Positions 7,955-15,974 of a DNA stretch of 21,763 nt are shown in pieces (the stretch's first letter is position 1; every line of letters begins with the position of its first letter). Both the position numbers and the translations under genes were made by a program. Where the stretch lies: contig CAZNNH010000102.1 of NCBI GenBank assembly GCA_964574335.1, positions 1-21,763 of the forward strand, given 5' to 3'. A model generated the notes under the pieces. That model was not told the origin of the DNA. It saw only the letters and a program-made list of their open reading frames with translations, and searched no databases. The DNA comes from CAZNNH01 sp964574335 (GTDB lineage Bacteria > Acidobacteriota > Vicinamibacteria > Fen-336).

Positions 7955-9723
7955 GTCGCGGCCGGCTGGCCCTGGAGGTGACCGGTCTGGGGCTGTGGGT
8001 GCTGGTCCTCGGCACCTGGTTCGCGGCCTGGCTCCCGTCGATCGGCACCGGCCCCCCGTTCCTCGGCCTGCTGGCGCTCGCGGCGGTGGCGACCCGGCAG
8101 CGGTGGCGAGGCCTCGTCCGCCCCCCGAAGCCGGAGACCGGTCTCTGCCTGGCGCTGGCCCTGCTCTATCGCCTCCCGGCGCTGCTCCACCCGTGGGGTT
8201 GGGTCAACAAGGACGGGGCCTACGGCGCCTTCGTGGCCCTCCATCTCCTCGGCGGCTCCCGTCCCGTCCCGGTCTTCACGGAAGGGGCCAACTACCAGGG
8301 GACGCTCAAGGGGCATCTGGCGGCGCTTCTGTCCCTGGTGTCGGGGGCGCAGGATCTCTCGTTCCTGATGACGGCGGCCAGCGTCCTTCTGTCGCTCCTG
8401 TTCGTGTGGGCCAGCATGTGGCTGGCGCGCCAGCTCGGCGGAGCGCTGGCCGCGCTGATCACCGGCCTCTACCTGGCGCTGGGCCCCAAGTTCCTGACCA
8501 CCTTCTCGCTCAACTGCGTCGGGCAGTATGTGGACGTGCTGGCGCTGGGCGGCCTGGCCTTGGCGATCCTGGTGCACCTGCTGGACCGCGACCTCACCGG
8601 ACCGGCGGCGCGCGTCCACTACGTCGCCATCGGCCTCCTTCTGGGAGCCGCGTTCTGGCAGCAGCCGGTGGCCCTCTGCTACGTGGCCACGACGGCGCTG
8701 GTGGTGCTTGCTCGGCGAGCCACCTGGCGCGATCCCTGGTCGTTGCTACTGCCGCTGGGGGCGCTTCTGGGCGCGCTGCCGGTGCTGCTCTGGAACCTGG
8801 GGCACGACTGGGCCACCGGTGCGATCCTGGAGCAGAACCTGGGAACGGTGGGCGACACGCTCCGCGGCCTGCCTCAGCAGGTGTGGCGGACCGTCTCGAT
8901 TTCCTTCCCCATCCTGGCCGGACTCAACCGGGGCCACGCCTGGGCCGAGCCTCGTCTGCTGGAGGTGGCGGTCGCCCTGCTTCCGCCGGCCCTGCTCGTG
9001 GGGCACCTCGCCGTCCACAGGCGAGCGGCGATCCGGTCGCTGCGCGGCGAGGGCCCGGCCTCGGTGCTGGTGCCACCGCTTCTGCTGGTCACGTGCCTCG
9101 GGATCTTCTGGTCCGTGCCCGGCGAGCAGATCCACTATCGCCCCCGGTACCTCCTGCCGATCATGGCCGCCACTGCCGTCCATCTGGGGACGGTAGCCGC
9201 CTGGACCTGGGCCCGAGCCCGCCTGGCCACCGTGCTCGCGGTGGGCGCCCTCTTGGCCGTCAACCTGGTGGGCATGGTCCCCCGCTTGCAAGCCGGTCCC
9301 CGGATCGGCGCCTACTACCGGCATCTGGTGGGCTCCCTCGAGGAGAAGGGGATCCGAACCGGCTATTCGGACTTCTCGATCTCGGCGCCGGTGACGATGT
9401 TCACGTCCGAGCGCATCGTGCTGTCGCCCCAGCTCGGGCCGACGCCGGCCTACGTCTCCAAGCAGCACCAGGCCATCGTCGAGGCGCGGGGACCGGATGC
9501 CTATGTCCTGTCCCCGAGCGACGATCCCGAGCGCTTCGCCCAGGTGCTGCAAGACCTCGGCGTGGGCTTCCGATACGACGACGATCCCGTGCCCGTCTTC
9601 TACGCGTTCTCGCGACGGGTGCGGCTCCAGGAGGTATGGGACTTCCGGGAGCTCCCGGCTGTGGAGCGGCCGCTTCTGAGAACGACGCCGCGGCGGCGGG
9701 TCACCCTCGAGGACGACCCCTGA
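7951..9723 (+). CDS. Polytopic membrane glycosyltransferase-like protein (GT-C fold, GT39/ArnT-like)
   Basis: 590 residues with about ten or more hydrophobic helices in the first 430 and a soluble C-terminal domain of about 150. After the second helix, WVNKDGAYGAF places D88 in the first large external loop, where GT-C enzymes carry their catalytic acidic residue. The QGTLKGHLAALLSL stretch also resembles the GT39-like layout. Such enzymes move a sugar from a polyprenyl-phosphate donor to a lipid, glycan or protein on the outer face of the membrane. GTG start overlapping the DUF4388 stop. It converges on the minus-strand polysaccharide operon, only 36 bp away, which fits a shared pathway. Overall similarity is weak by eye, so the specific family is tentative. 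Confidence 0.7.
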   Translation: MSRGRLALEVTGLGLWVLVLGTWFAAWLPSIGTGPPFLGLLALAAVATRQRWRGLVRPPKPETGLCLALALLYRLPALLHPWGWVNKDGAYGAFVALHLLGGSRPVPVFTEGANYQGTLKGHLAALLSLVSGAQDLSFLMTAASVLLSLLFVWASMWLARQLGGALAALITGLYLALGPKFLTTFSLNCVGQYVDVLALGGLALAILVHLLDRDLTGPAARVHYVAIGLLLGAAFWQQPVALCYVATTALVVLARRATWRDPWSLLLPLGALLGALPVLLWNLGHDWATGAILEQNLGTVGDTLRGLPQQVWRTVSISFPILAGLNRGHAWAEPRLLEVAVALLPPALLVGHLAVHRRAAIRSLRGEGPASVLVPPLLLVTCLGIFWSVPGEQIHYRPRYLLPIMAATAVHLGTVAAWTWARARLATVLAVGALLAVNLVGMVPRLQAGPRIGAYYRHLVGSLEEKGIRTGYSDFSISAPVTMFTSERIVLSPQLGPTPAYVSKQHQAIVEARGPDAYVLSPSDDPERFAQVLQDLGVGFRYDDDPVPVFYAFSRRVRLQEVWDFRELPAVERPLLRTTPRRRVTLEDDP

Positions 9724-9759
9724 AGCCGGGTCCCGCCCGTCCGGCACGGCCCCGGATGG

Positions 9760-10950
9760 CTACCTGCTGCTGACGCGCTCGATCAGCTCCCGGTAGCGCG
9801 GCAGGACCGCGTCCCAGCGGTGCTCCCGCTCGACGTAGCGGCGCCCGTTCCTGCCCATCGCCTGGCGCAGGTCGTGGCGCGTCACCAGCAGGTCGAGGGC
9901 CTCCGAGAACTCGTCGGCGCTCTCGTAGAAGAGGCCGGCGTTGGAGCGAAGGCAGTGCTCGAGGAGCACGGGCGAGCGGGCATTGACCAGGGCGGGCGTC
10001 CCGGAGGCGAGCCCCTCGAGCAGCACGATCGACAGGCTCTCGTAGGGGCTGGGACAGAGAACGGCGCGCGCCCCCGAGAGCGCCGCCTGCTTCTCCGCCT
10101 CGGGCAGGAAGCCCAGGTAGCGTACCCCCGGCAGCCTGGGCTCCGCCATCGCCAGCCTCCCGACCAGGGCCAGGCCGGCCGCTCCCCCCACCCGGGCCCG
10201 GTAGTGCTGATAGTGGCGGAGCATCTCGTCGCACCCCTTGCCGGCATCGATGCGCCCGGCGTAGACGGCGTAGGGAGAGAGCAGGTCCCGGCGGATCTGG
10301 AACGACTCCAGGTCCAGCTCCGCACCCGGCGCCACCCCGAAGCCGGCCACGGCGTGCGGGCGGTCCCCCACCCCGAAGCGGCCCTCCACCAGCCGCGCCT
10401 CCGCCGGCGTCAGGAAGGCCAGGGCTCGCGCGGCGCCGAACAGCTCGTCGTAGATGCCGAACCGAAGCGGCGGCTCGTCGTGGGTGGTGGGAACCAGCAC
10501 CGAGCGCTCTGGCGCCGCCAGCAGCCCCCAGTAGGTCGGGTAGTAGAGGTAGGTGAAGAAGAGGATCGCCTCGAACTCCCCCTGACGCCGGGCAAGCTCG
10601 GTCACCAGCCGCGGGACGTAGGGTCCCTGCTCCTCGAGGAACCGGTGCTCGTCGGCCCGGGTGTGGGGACGCTCGTACAGCGGCTCGGCGAAGGCGTTGA
10701 AGGCCTGAAGGTCCCGTTCCCGCTCGACCGGGAAGCGCTCGATCCGGACCCCGTTCTGCTCGTCCTGGCCCGGCGCCATCTCGTTACGCCAGGTCACGTA
10801 GTCGCGGGCGCAGGTGGTGAACACCGTCACCTGGCAGTCGGCGTCACGGACCATCCGCTCGGCCAGCTCCCGAGCCAGCGACTCCGAGCCTCCGGTGACG
10901 TCGGGACCGTACCGCTGGATCACGAAAGCGACCTGGGTGGGGGCCGTCAC
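9760..10950 (-). CDS. GT4-family glycosyltransferase, type I (third copy, last gene of the operon)
   Basis: 396 residues, GT-B fold. The N-terminus VAFVIQRYGPDVTGGSESLA followed by VFTTCARDYVTWRNEMAPG is shared with the proteins at 12034-13221 and 14775-15974. The C-terminal half has AVYAGRIDAGKGCDEML and the E-x7-E nucleotide-sugar site PYESLSIVLLEGLA. It is a retaining, nucleotide-sugar-dependent glycosyltransferase, probably cytoplasmic or peripheral. Start GTG at 10948-10950, with GGAG five bases upstream and a 4-bp overlap (GTGA) with the preceding gene. It is the most divergent of the three copies (GGSES instead of GGAE-x-H) and has no following type-II partner. The sugar and acceptor cannot be predicted. 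Confidence 0.9.
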   Translation of the reverse strand: MTAPTQVAFVIQRYGPDVTGGSESLARELAERMVRDADCQVTVFTTCARDYVTWRNEMAPGQDEQNGVRIERFPVERERDLQAFNAFAEPLYERPHTRADEHRFLEEQGPYVPRLVTELARRQGEFEAILFFTYLYYPTYWGLLAAPERSVLVPTTHDEPPLRFGIYDELFGAARALAFLTPAEARLVEGRFGVGDRPHAVAGFGVAPGAELDLESFQIRRDLLSPYAVYAGRIDAGKGCDEMLRHYQHYRARVGGAAGLALVGRLAMAEPRLPGVRYLGFLPEAEKQAALSGARAVLCPSPYESLSIVLLEGLASGTPALVNARSPVLLEHCLRSNAGLFYESADEFSEALDLLVTRHDLRQAMGRNGRRYVEREHRWDAVLPRYRELIERVSSR

Positions 10951-12008
10951 AGCGACTCCAGATACCCCGCGAGCGCCGCCTCCACGGTGGCGGGGGAGAA
11001 GGCCTCGAGCCTGTGCCTCTGTCCGACCAGGACCCTTTGGCGGAGCCCGGCATCGTGGGCCAGCAGGTAGGCGGTCTCGGCCACCTCGGCCAGCCGCAAC
11101 TCTCCGAACTCCAGCCCGGCCCCCCCCAGCGTGTGACTCACCGCGGTTCCGCTCCGGGCCAGGATCGGGACGTCCATCAGCATCGCCTCGATCAGGGGGA
11201 CACCGAAGCCCTCGTGGGCGCTCATCGAGACGAACACGTCCGCCGCCGCATAGCAGGCCAGCAGATCGGCGTGGTCGACGTGGCCGGTGAAGACCACCTC
11301 GAAGGGGGTGAAGCCCAGCTCGTAGAGCAGGGCCTGGAGGGCGTCGAAGTAGTGGCGCCGCTTGGGAAGCTTGCCCACCAGTAGCAGGCGCAGGTCGGCG
11401 GAGATGAACCGCTTCCAGTAGGCGGCCAGCCGGATCAGGTCCTGCTGCCGCTTGTTCGGGGCGATCCGCCCCACGAACAACACGTTGTCGCGGCCATCCT
11501 CGAGCTGGTGCCGGAGCACCGGGCTGGGCGGCTCACGATAGCGGGCGAAGTCGAGAAGGATCGGGAGCACGCCGGTACGTGGGAAACCGGCGGCCGCCAG
11601 CTCCTGCCGGTTGTACTCGCTGTCGGCGAGGGCGAGATCGACGCTGTCCTTCAGGCTGTGGAGCTGGGTGCGGCCCAGCTCGCAGATGCGCACCATCTCC
11701 GGATCGAAGCCGACGAAGAACTCCGGAGGGGTGATGTTGTGGTGGAGCAGGATCCGGCGACAGGACAGCCCGCAGAGCGCCTCGGTCAGGGGGGAGGGGA
11801 GGGCGTAGTGCAGGATCACCCTGTCGTCCGGCCCGCCGGCCCGCCAGTCCGAGAAACGGCGTCCGTCACCCACCAGGTCGTCATCCAGCTCCAGGGCGTA
11901 CACGTCGGCCTGGTGCCCCCAGCGACGGAAGGCGTCGCGCATCAGGCGAGCGGAGTCGCCGATCGCATCGCCCCGGTGCAGGGCCGGCACCCATTGGTCG
12001 ATCCTCAC
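10947..12008 (-). CDS. GT4-family glycosyltransferase, type II (module 2)
   Basis: 353 residues from GTG at 12006-12008, which has a strong GGAGG seven bases upstream. The open frame continues upstream to 12230 only as a shadow of the neighbouring gene. The N-terminus WVPALHRGDAIGDSARLMRD and HHNITPPEFFVGFDPE matches its counterpart at 13663-14778 (YGDAIGNEALAIQRH, YHNITPAQWFVGFHP). The C-terminal half has VLFVGRIAPNKRQQDLI and the E-x7-E site AHEGFGVPLIEAM. It is typical of group-1 glycosyltransferases in O-antigen and capsule loci. It follows the type-I gene with a 25-bp gap and overlaps the next gene by 4 bp. Confidence 0.9.
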   Translation of the reverse strand: MRIDQWVPALHRGDAIGDSARLMRDAFRRWGHQADVYALELDDDLVGDGRRFSDWRAGGPDDRVILHYALPSPLTEALCGLSCRRILLHHNITPPEFFVGFDPEMVRICELGRTQLHSLKDSVDLALADSEYNRQELAAAGFPRTGVLPILLDFARYREPPSPVLRHQLEDGRDNVLFVGRIAPNKRQQDLIRLAAYWKRFISADLRLLLVGKLPKRRHYFDALQALLYELGFTPFEVVFTGHVDHADLLACYAAADVFVSMSAHEGFGVPLIEAMLMDVPILARSGTAVSHTLGGAGLEFGELRLAEVAETAYLLAHDAGLRQRVLVGQRHRLEAFSPATVEAALAGYLESL

Positions 12009-12033
12009 CTCACCGCCTCCCGGCCTGAGTCTC

Positions 12034-13221
12034 TCAGCCGCCCGACGCGTCCGTCTCGGCCAGCAGTCGCGAGAGCAGCGACTCGGTGCGCTCGGCGACC
12101 CGCGGCCAGGCGTACTCCCGCTCCACGTAGGCCCGCCCGCTCCCGCCCAGCCTCCCCCGCAGCTCGGCGTCACCCAGCAGCAAGCGCATGGCGGACGCGA
12201 ACTCGGCGAAGTCCTCGTAGTAGAGGCCACCGCCGCTGCGTCGGCATTGTCCCTCCAGCACCTTGCACTGGCTGTTGGCCAGAAGCGCTCTGCCGACCGC
12301 CCAGCTTTCGAGAGCGATGATCGACAGGCTCTCGTAGGGGCTTGGCATCAGCAGCAGGTCGCAGGCGGCGAGCAGCGCGAACTTCTCGGCCTCGGTGACG
12401 AAGCCGAGCACCCGCAGCTTGGGATGCTCGGGGACCTCCAGGACCTGCTTGCCGGCCAGCACCAGTGGCGGCAGCTCTCGCCACTCCCGGGCCAGCCACT
12501 CGTAGTACCGGAGCAAGCGGTCGACCCCCTTGTTGCGGTCGATCCGTCCCACGTAGAGCAGGAAGCGCCCCGGAAGCTCGAACCGCGAGCGGACGTCCAG
12601 CGTCTGCCACCCTTCCGGGACGTTCACGCCGCTCCCGACCACCACGCTGGGAACCGACTGGTTGCCGCTCCGGCTCTGCACCAACGCCTGCTCCTCGGGA
12701 GTCAGGTAGATGATCCCGCGCGGGGAGCGGAACAGCTCGTGGAAGACCGAGAGCTGGATGGCCGGGTCGTCCTCGGCGGTGGGCACCAGCACGGCACGGT
12801 CGGCGACCCGAGGCAGACCGAAGAAGGTCTGGTAGTAGCGGTAGCAGTAGAACAGGAACAGGTCCACGTCGGGGAGCCGGGACAACGACTTGACCAGCCC
12901 CGGGCAGCGGGGGCCGTTCTCCTCCACCCAGGCCCGCTCCGCTCCGCGCGAGCGCTCCTCCCCGAACACCAGCTCCGAGAGGAGCGCGAACTTGTGCTCC
13001 GAACGGGGACCCGCCACGGCATGGCGGGTGACCTTGATGCCGGAGACCAGGCTCTCGCCGGGCGGGTAGTGGTTGCGCCACTCGATGTAGTCCAGGGCGC
13101 AGGTGGTGACCACCTGCACCTGGTGCCGCTCGGCCAGCCGCTCGGCCAGCCAGCGACAGTGCATCTCGGCCCCGCCCGCCACCTCGGGGCCGTAGCGCTG
13201 GATGACGAAGCAGAGCCTCAT
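12034..13221 (-). CDS. GT4-family glycosyltransferase, type I (module 2)
   Basis: 395 residues. ATG at 13219-13221 starts MRLCFVIQRYGPEVAGGAEM and overlaps the upstream small gene as ATGA. Longer in-frame starts read through the neighbour and are not credible. It shares VTTCALDYIEWRNHYPPG, FYCYRYYQTFFGL and VLVPTAEDDPAI with the enzyme at 14775-15974, plus LLYVGRIDRNKGVDRLL and the E-x7-E site PYESLSIIALESWA. It transfers a sugar from a nucleotide donor during surface glycan assembly. The residues CRRSGGGLYYEDFAEF near the C-terminus correspond to CRRSNAGLYYTSYDEF in its module-1 paralogue. Donor and linkage are unknown. Confidence 0.92.
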   Translation of the reverse strand: MRLCFVIQRYGPEVAGGAEMHCRWLAERLAERHQVQVVTTCALDYIEWRNHYPPGESLVSGIKVTRHAVAGPRSEHKFALLSELVFGEERSRGAERAWVEENGPRCPGLVKSLSRLPDVDLFLFYCYRYYQTFFGLPRVADRAVLVPTAEDDPAIQLSVFHELFRSPRGIIYLTPEEQALVQSRSGNQSVPSVVVGSGVNVPEGWQTLDVRSRFELPGRFLLYVGRIDRNKGVDRLLRYYEWLAREWRELPPLVLAGKQVLEVPEHPKLRVLGFVTEAEKFALLAACDLLLMPSPYESLSIIALESWAVGRALLANSQCKVLEGQCRRSGGGLYYEDFAEFASAMRLLLGDAELRGRLGGSGRAYVEREYAWPRVAERTESLLSRLLAETDASGG

Positions 13222-13682
13222 CCTCGTGCCCGCTCGGCCTCGAGGCGCTCGCAGCGGTCGCGCAGCTCGGCCACCTCGATCTGGAGCCGGATCACGTCCC
13301 GCACGGTGTCGGCCAGGAAGTAGTGGACGTAGAGGTTGATCTGCGCCTGCCGGTTGAGGAGGTGGTCGGTGTAGAGCCGCACGAACGGCCGCACCACGTG
13401 CTTGGCCAGCAGGATCAGCCATGACAGGGGCGGCCGGCGCCGGGTGCGCACCAGGTAGTCGACGGCGAGGTTCCAGTCGTGGCTGGGGTGAAGGAGCGCC
13501 TCCAGCAGGTCCGGGTCGATCTTGCCGCGCTCGCCGTAGGAGCGGAACCGTTGACGCTCCAGCCGCTCGCTCTCCTCGAAGGTGATCAGCCCACGGCGAC
13601 GTCGCTCCGCGATCTGGTCCCGGAGCTTCTGCATGATGGCGGCCACGTCGACGAACGGCCCCTCAGCCGGCTCCTGCATCAT
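13218..13682 (-). CDS. Small helical protein 2, homologous to the protein at 15971-16561 (function unknown)
   Basis: 154 residues, no signal peptide, no known catalytic motif. Residues 11-24 read VDVAAIMQKLRDQI, then a basic ERRRRG turn, then DWNL at 69-72. A moderately hydrophobic amphipathic stretch lies at about 85-130. The C-terminal coiled-coil-like segment has LQIEVAELRDRCERLEAE. The protein at 15971-16561 has VDVQEIMSSIRKRI and DWDL at almost the same positions, so the two are paralogues. It overlaps the upstream glycosyltransferase by 20 bp and the downstream one by 4 bp. Two adjacent ATGs are available; the second (13677-13679) is better spaced from GGGGAGG. I infer a scaffold or partner for the adjacent type-I enzyme. 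Confidence 0.85.
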   Translation of the reverse strand: MMQEPAEGPFVDVAAIMQKLRDQIAERRRRGLITFEESERLERQRFRSYGERGKIDPDLLEALLHPSHDWNLAVDYLVRTRRRPPLSWLILLAKHVVRPFVRLYTDHLLNRQAQINLYVHYFLADTVRDVIRLQIEVAELRDRCERLEAERARG

Positions 13683-14778
13683 CCCCTCCCCGGGGCTCGC
13701 TCGGCGTCCCCTCCAGCACCGGCCCCAGCCGCTCCAGGAGCAGCCGCTGGTAGTCGATGCCCCGCAGCTCCCGCATGGCGCGCGCCTGGCTGTCCAGCAC
13801 CGCCGCTCGCAGCCGCCCTTCGTGCACCACCAGGTGGAGCAGCTCGGCCACCCACTCCGGCCGCTTGTCCGACAGCAGCAGGCCGCCTCCCCGCAGCGTC
13901 TCCGGCACCGCGCCGGTGGCGAAGGCCAGGACCGGCACCCCCAGGCTCATCGCCTCCACCAGCGGCACGCAGTAGCCTTCGTGCTCCGACAGGCACAAGA
14001 AGGCGTCGGCCACCCCGTAGTATCCGGGGAGCTCGTCGTCGTCGACGTGGCCGGAGAAGACCACCTCGTCCAGCCGCAGCACCCGGACCATCTCCTGGAG
14101 CCGGTCGAAGTAGCGCTCGTGGCCGCGATGGTCGCCCACCAGCAGCAGGCGGGATCGTGGCTCCAAGTAGCGCTGATAGACGGCGAAGACGCGGATCAGG
14201 TCGTCGATCTTCTTGTTCGGGATGATCCTGCCCACGAACAGGATGTTGGTGCGGCCGTCGGCAAACAAGCGGCGCACGACGGGCGGGGGCCGGCGTCTCA
14301 GACCATCGATGTCGTGGACGATCGGGAGTACCCCGGTGCGGCGGTAGCCGGCCCGCTCGAGGTCGAGGCGGTTGAACTCGCTGTCGCCGAGCGCCAGGGT
14401 GGTGCGGTCGGCGAAGGCCGCAAGCTCGCGCCGGCCGTGGTAGCAGAGGCCGGCCAGGTGCGGGTGGAAGCCCACGAACCACTGGGCGGGCGTGATGTTA
14501 TGGTAGATGAGGGCCAGGCGGTCGGCGGCCTGGTGGATCAGCCGCCCGGCGGCGCTGCCGATCGAGAAGTGGAACAGACAGACCGTCTCCGGCGACGAGA
14601 CCTCCGGGTACTGCCACAGCGGACGCACCAGGTGGGCCATCCGCGGGTGGACGTTCTCGGCAAAGATGTCCGAGGCGTAGCCGGCTCGTTTCAGGTGACG
14701 CTGGATCGCCAGGGCCTCGTTGCCGATGGCATCGCCGTACGACAACGTGGCCAGGAGCTGATGGACCGGTCGGCTCAC
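13663..14778 (-). CDS. GT4-family glycosyltransferase, type II (module 1)
   Basis: 371 residues from GTG at 14776-14778, with AGGAGG seven bases upstream and a 4-bp overlap (GTGA) with the previous gene. The open frame continues further upstream only as a shadow. It has HQLLATLSYGDAIGNEALA, YHNITPAQWFVGFHPH, ALGDSEFNRLDLERAGYRR, NILFVGRIIPNKKIDDLI and the E-x7-E site EHEGYCVPLVEAM. The same motifs in the same order occur in the module-2 type-II enzyme. It is a GT-B fold retaining glycosyltransferase acting on a nucleotide sugar in polysaccharide assembly. The specific sugar is not predictable; the GDAIGN plus HNITP pattern resembles mannosyl/rhamnosyltransferases of O-antigen loci (family-level recollection). 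Confidence 0.92.
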   Translation of the reverse strand: MSRPVHQLLATLSYGDAIGNEALAIQRHLKRAGYASDIFAENVHPRMAHLVRPLWQYPEVSSPETVCLFHFSIGSAAGRLIHQAADRLALIYHNITPAQWFVGFHPHLAGLCYHGRRELAAFADRTTLALGDSEFNRLDLERAGYRRTGVLPIVHDIDGLRRRPPPVVRRLFADGRTNILFVGRIIPNKKIDDLIRVFAVYQRYLEPRSRLLLVGDHRGHERYFDRLQEMVRVLRLDEVVFSGHVDDDELPGYYGVADAFLCLSEHEGYCVPLVEAMSLGVPVLAFATGAVPETLRGGGLLLSDKRPEWVAELLHLVVHEGRLRAAVLDSQARAMRELRGIDYQRLLLERLGPVLEGTPSEPRGGDDAGAG

Positions 14779-15974
14779 GCCGGGACCTCCTGCTCCGGGG
14801 CCGGCTCCCGACCGATCCGGTCGAGCAGCTCGAGGTACTTCCCTTCGATCACGTCCCAGGAGTAGTGGGTCTCGAAGTAGTCGCGCCCGTTCCGACCCAA
14901 CCGCTCCCGAAGCGCCGGGTCCTTCTCGATCAGACCAAGGGCCTCGCGGAACTCGTCGTAGCTGGTGTAGTAGAGGCCGGCGTTGGAGCGGCGACACTGC
15001 CCGCGCAGCACCTCGCAGTAGGCGTTGGCCAGCACCGGCTTCCCGGCCCACCATGCCTCCAAGGTGACCATCGACAGGCTTTCGTAGCGAGACGGCATCA
15101 GCAGCAGCTCGGCGGCGGCCAGGGCGTCCCACTTCTCGGCATCCGGCAGGAACCCGAGGGGCACCACCGCGGGGTCCGCCGGCACCGGCAGCACGGCGTG
15201 CCCGACCAGCAGGAGCCGCAGGTTCGATCCGGTGGCCTCGCGGTAGCGCAGAAAATGGTCGAACATCTCCCGGCAACCCTTGTTGAGGTCGAGGCGTCCC
15301 AGGTAGAGGGCGAAGCGGCCCTCCAGCCCGTGGCGCCGCCGAAAACCTTGCGGGTCCATCCGCTCCGGTAGCTCGGACCCCACCCCCACCACGACTCCGG
15401 CCACCGCCTGGTTGGCGGCGGCAGCGTGAATCATCTGGCGCTCTTCGATGCTGTTGTAGACGATCGCCCGGGGCAGACGGAACAGCGGCGGGAAGATGCC
15501 GAGCCGATAGACCCCGTCGTCCTCGGCGGTCGGCACCAGCACCGCCCGATCGGCCACGGCGTGCAGCGCGTGGTAGGTGGTGTAGTAGCGATACGAGAAC
15601 AGGATGAAGTGGTGGTAGCGCTCCCGGTGCTCCTCGGCGAAGCGGATGAGGCCGGGAGCGTAGGGCCCCTCCTCGTCCAGCCACGAGAGCTCGTCGCTAC
15701 GGTCGTGGTCGGGTGCTTGCACCCGGGCGCTCCAGTCGCGGAAGCGGAAAGGGTCGCGCTGCCGCTCGACCCGGAACCGGCGCACCGTCACGCCGTTCAC
15801 CTCCGAGACCCCCTCGGGGTAGTGGTTGTCCCAGTGGACGTAGTCGCGGGCGCAGGTCGTCAGCACCTCGACCTCCGCGTACCGCGCCAGGTGCTCGGCG
15901 ATCAGCCGGCAGTGGTACTCGGCGCCGCCGGCGATCTCGAGGCCGTAGCGCTGGACCACGAAAGCCAGCCTCAA
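14775..15974 (-). CDS. GT4-family glycosyltransferase, type I (module 1)
   Basis: 399 residues. The start is TTG at 15972-15974, giving MRLAFVVQRYGLEIAGGAEY, the same alignment point as the ATG and GTG starts of its two paralogues. It overlaps the preceding stop by 4 bp (TTGA). Motifs: LTTCARDYVHWDNHYPEG, SYRYYTTYHALHAVADRA, VLVPTAEDDGVY, ALYLGRLDLNKGCREMF, and the E-x7-E site RYESLSMVTLEAWW. It is a cytoplasmic or membrane-peripheral nucleotide-sugar transferase. Upstream open frame to 17477 is a shadow of the UbiA-like and small-protein genes. The rare TTG start, with GGGGAGG about 18 bases upstream, implies translation depends on coupling to the small gene before it. Confidence 0.92.
   Translation of the reverse strand: MRLAFVVQRYGLEIAGGAEYHCRLIAEHLARYAEVEVLTTCARDYVHWDNHYPEGVSEVNGVTVRRFRVERQRDPFRFRDWSARVQAPDHDRSDELSWLDEEGPYAPGLIRFAEEHRERYHHFILFSYRYYTTYHALHAVADRAVLVPTAEDDGVYRLGIFPPLFRLPRAIVYNSIEERQMIHAAAANQAVAGVVVGVGSELPERMDPQGFRRRHGLEGRFALYLGRLDLNKGCREMFDHFLRYREATGSNLRLLLVGHAVLPVPADPAVVPLGFLPDAEKWDALAAAELLLMPSRYESLSMVTLEAWWAGKPVLANAYCEVLRGQCRRSNAGLYYTSYDEFREALGLIEKDPALRERLGRNGRDYFETHYSWDVIEGKYLELLDRIGREPAPEQEVPA

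Noticed and set aside
9724..9759. Possible bidirectional terminator between the convergent genes
   Set aside because: Only short, imperfect GC pairing and no T tract on either strand.
7995..9773. 592-residue plus-strand frame overlapping the membrane glycosyltransferase
   Set aside because: Low-complexity P/G/A/R composition with no membrane helices. The frame at 7951-9723 has clear helices and a coupled start.
9820..11070. 416-residue plus-strand frame, and similar plus-strand frames at 12247-13323, 13582-14865 and 15713-17266
   Set aside because: All are antisense to glycosyltransferase, small-helical-protein or UbiA-like genes with strong family motifs, and none shows a domain of its own.
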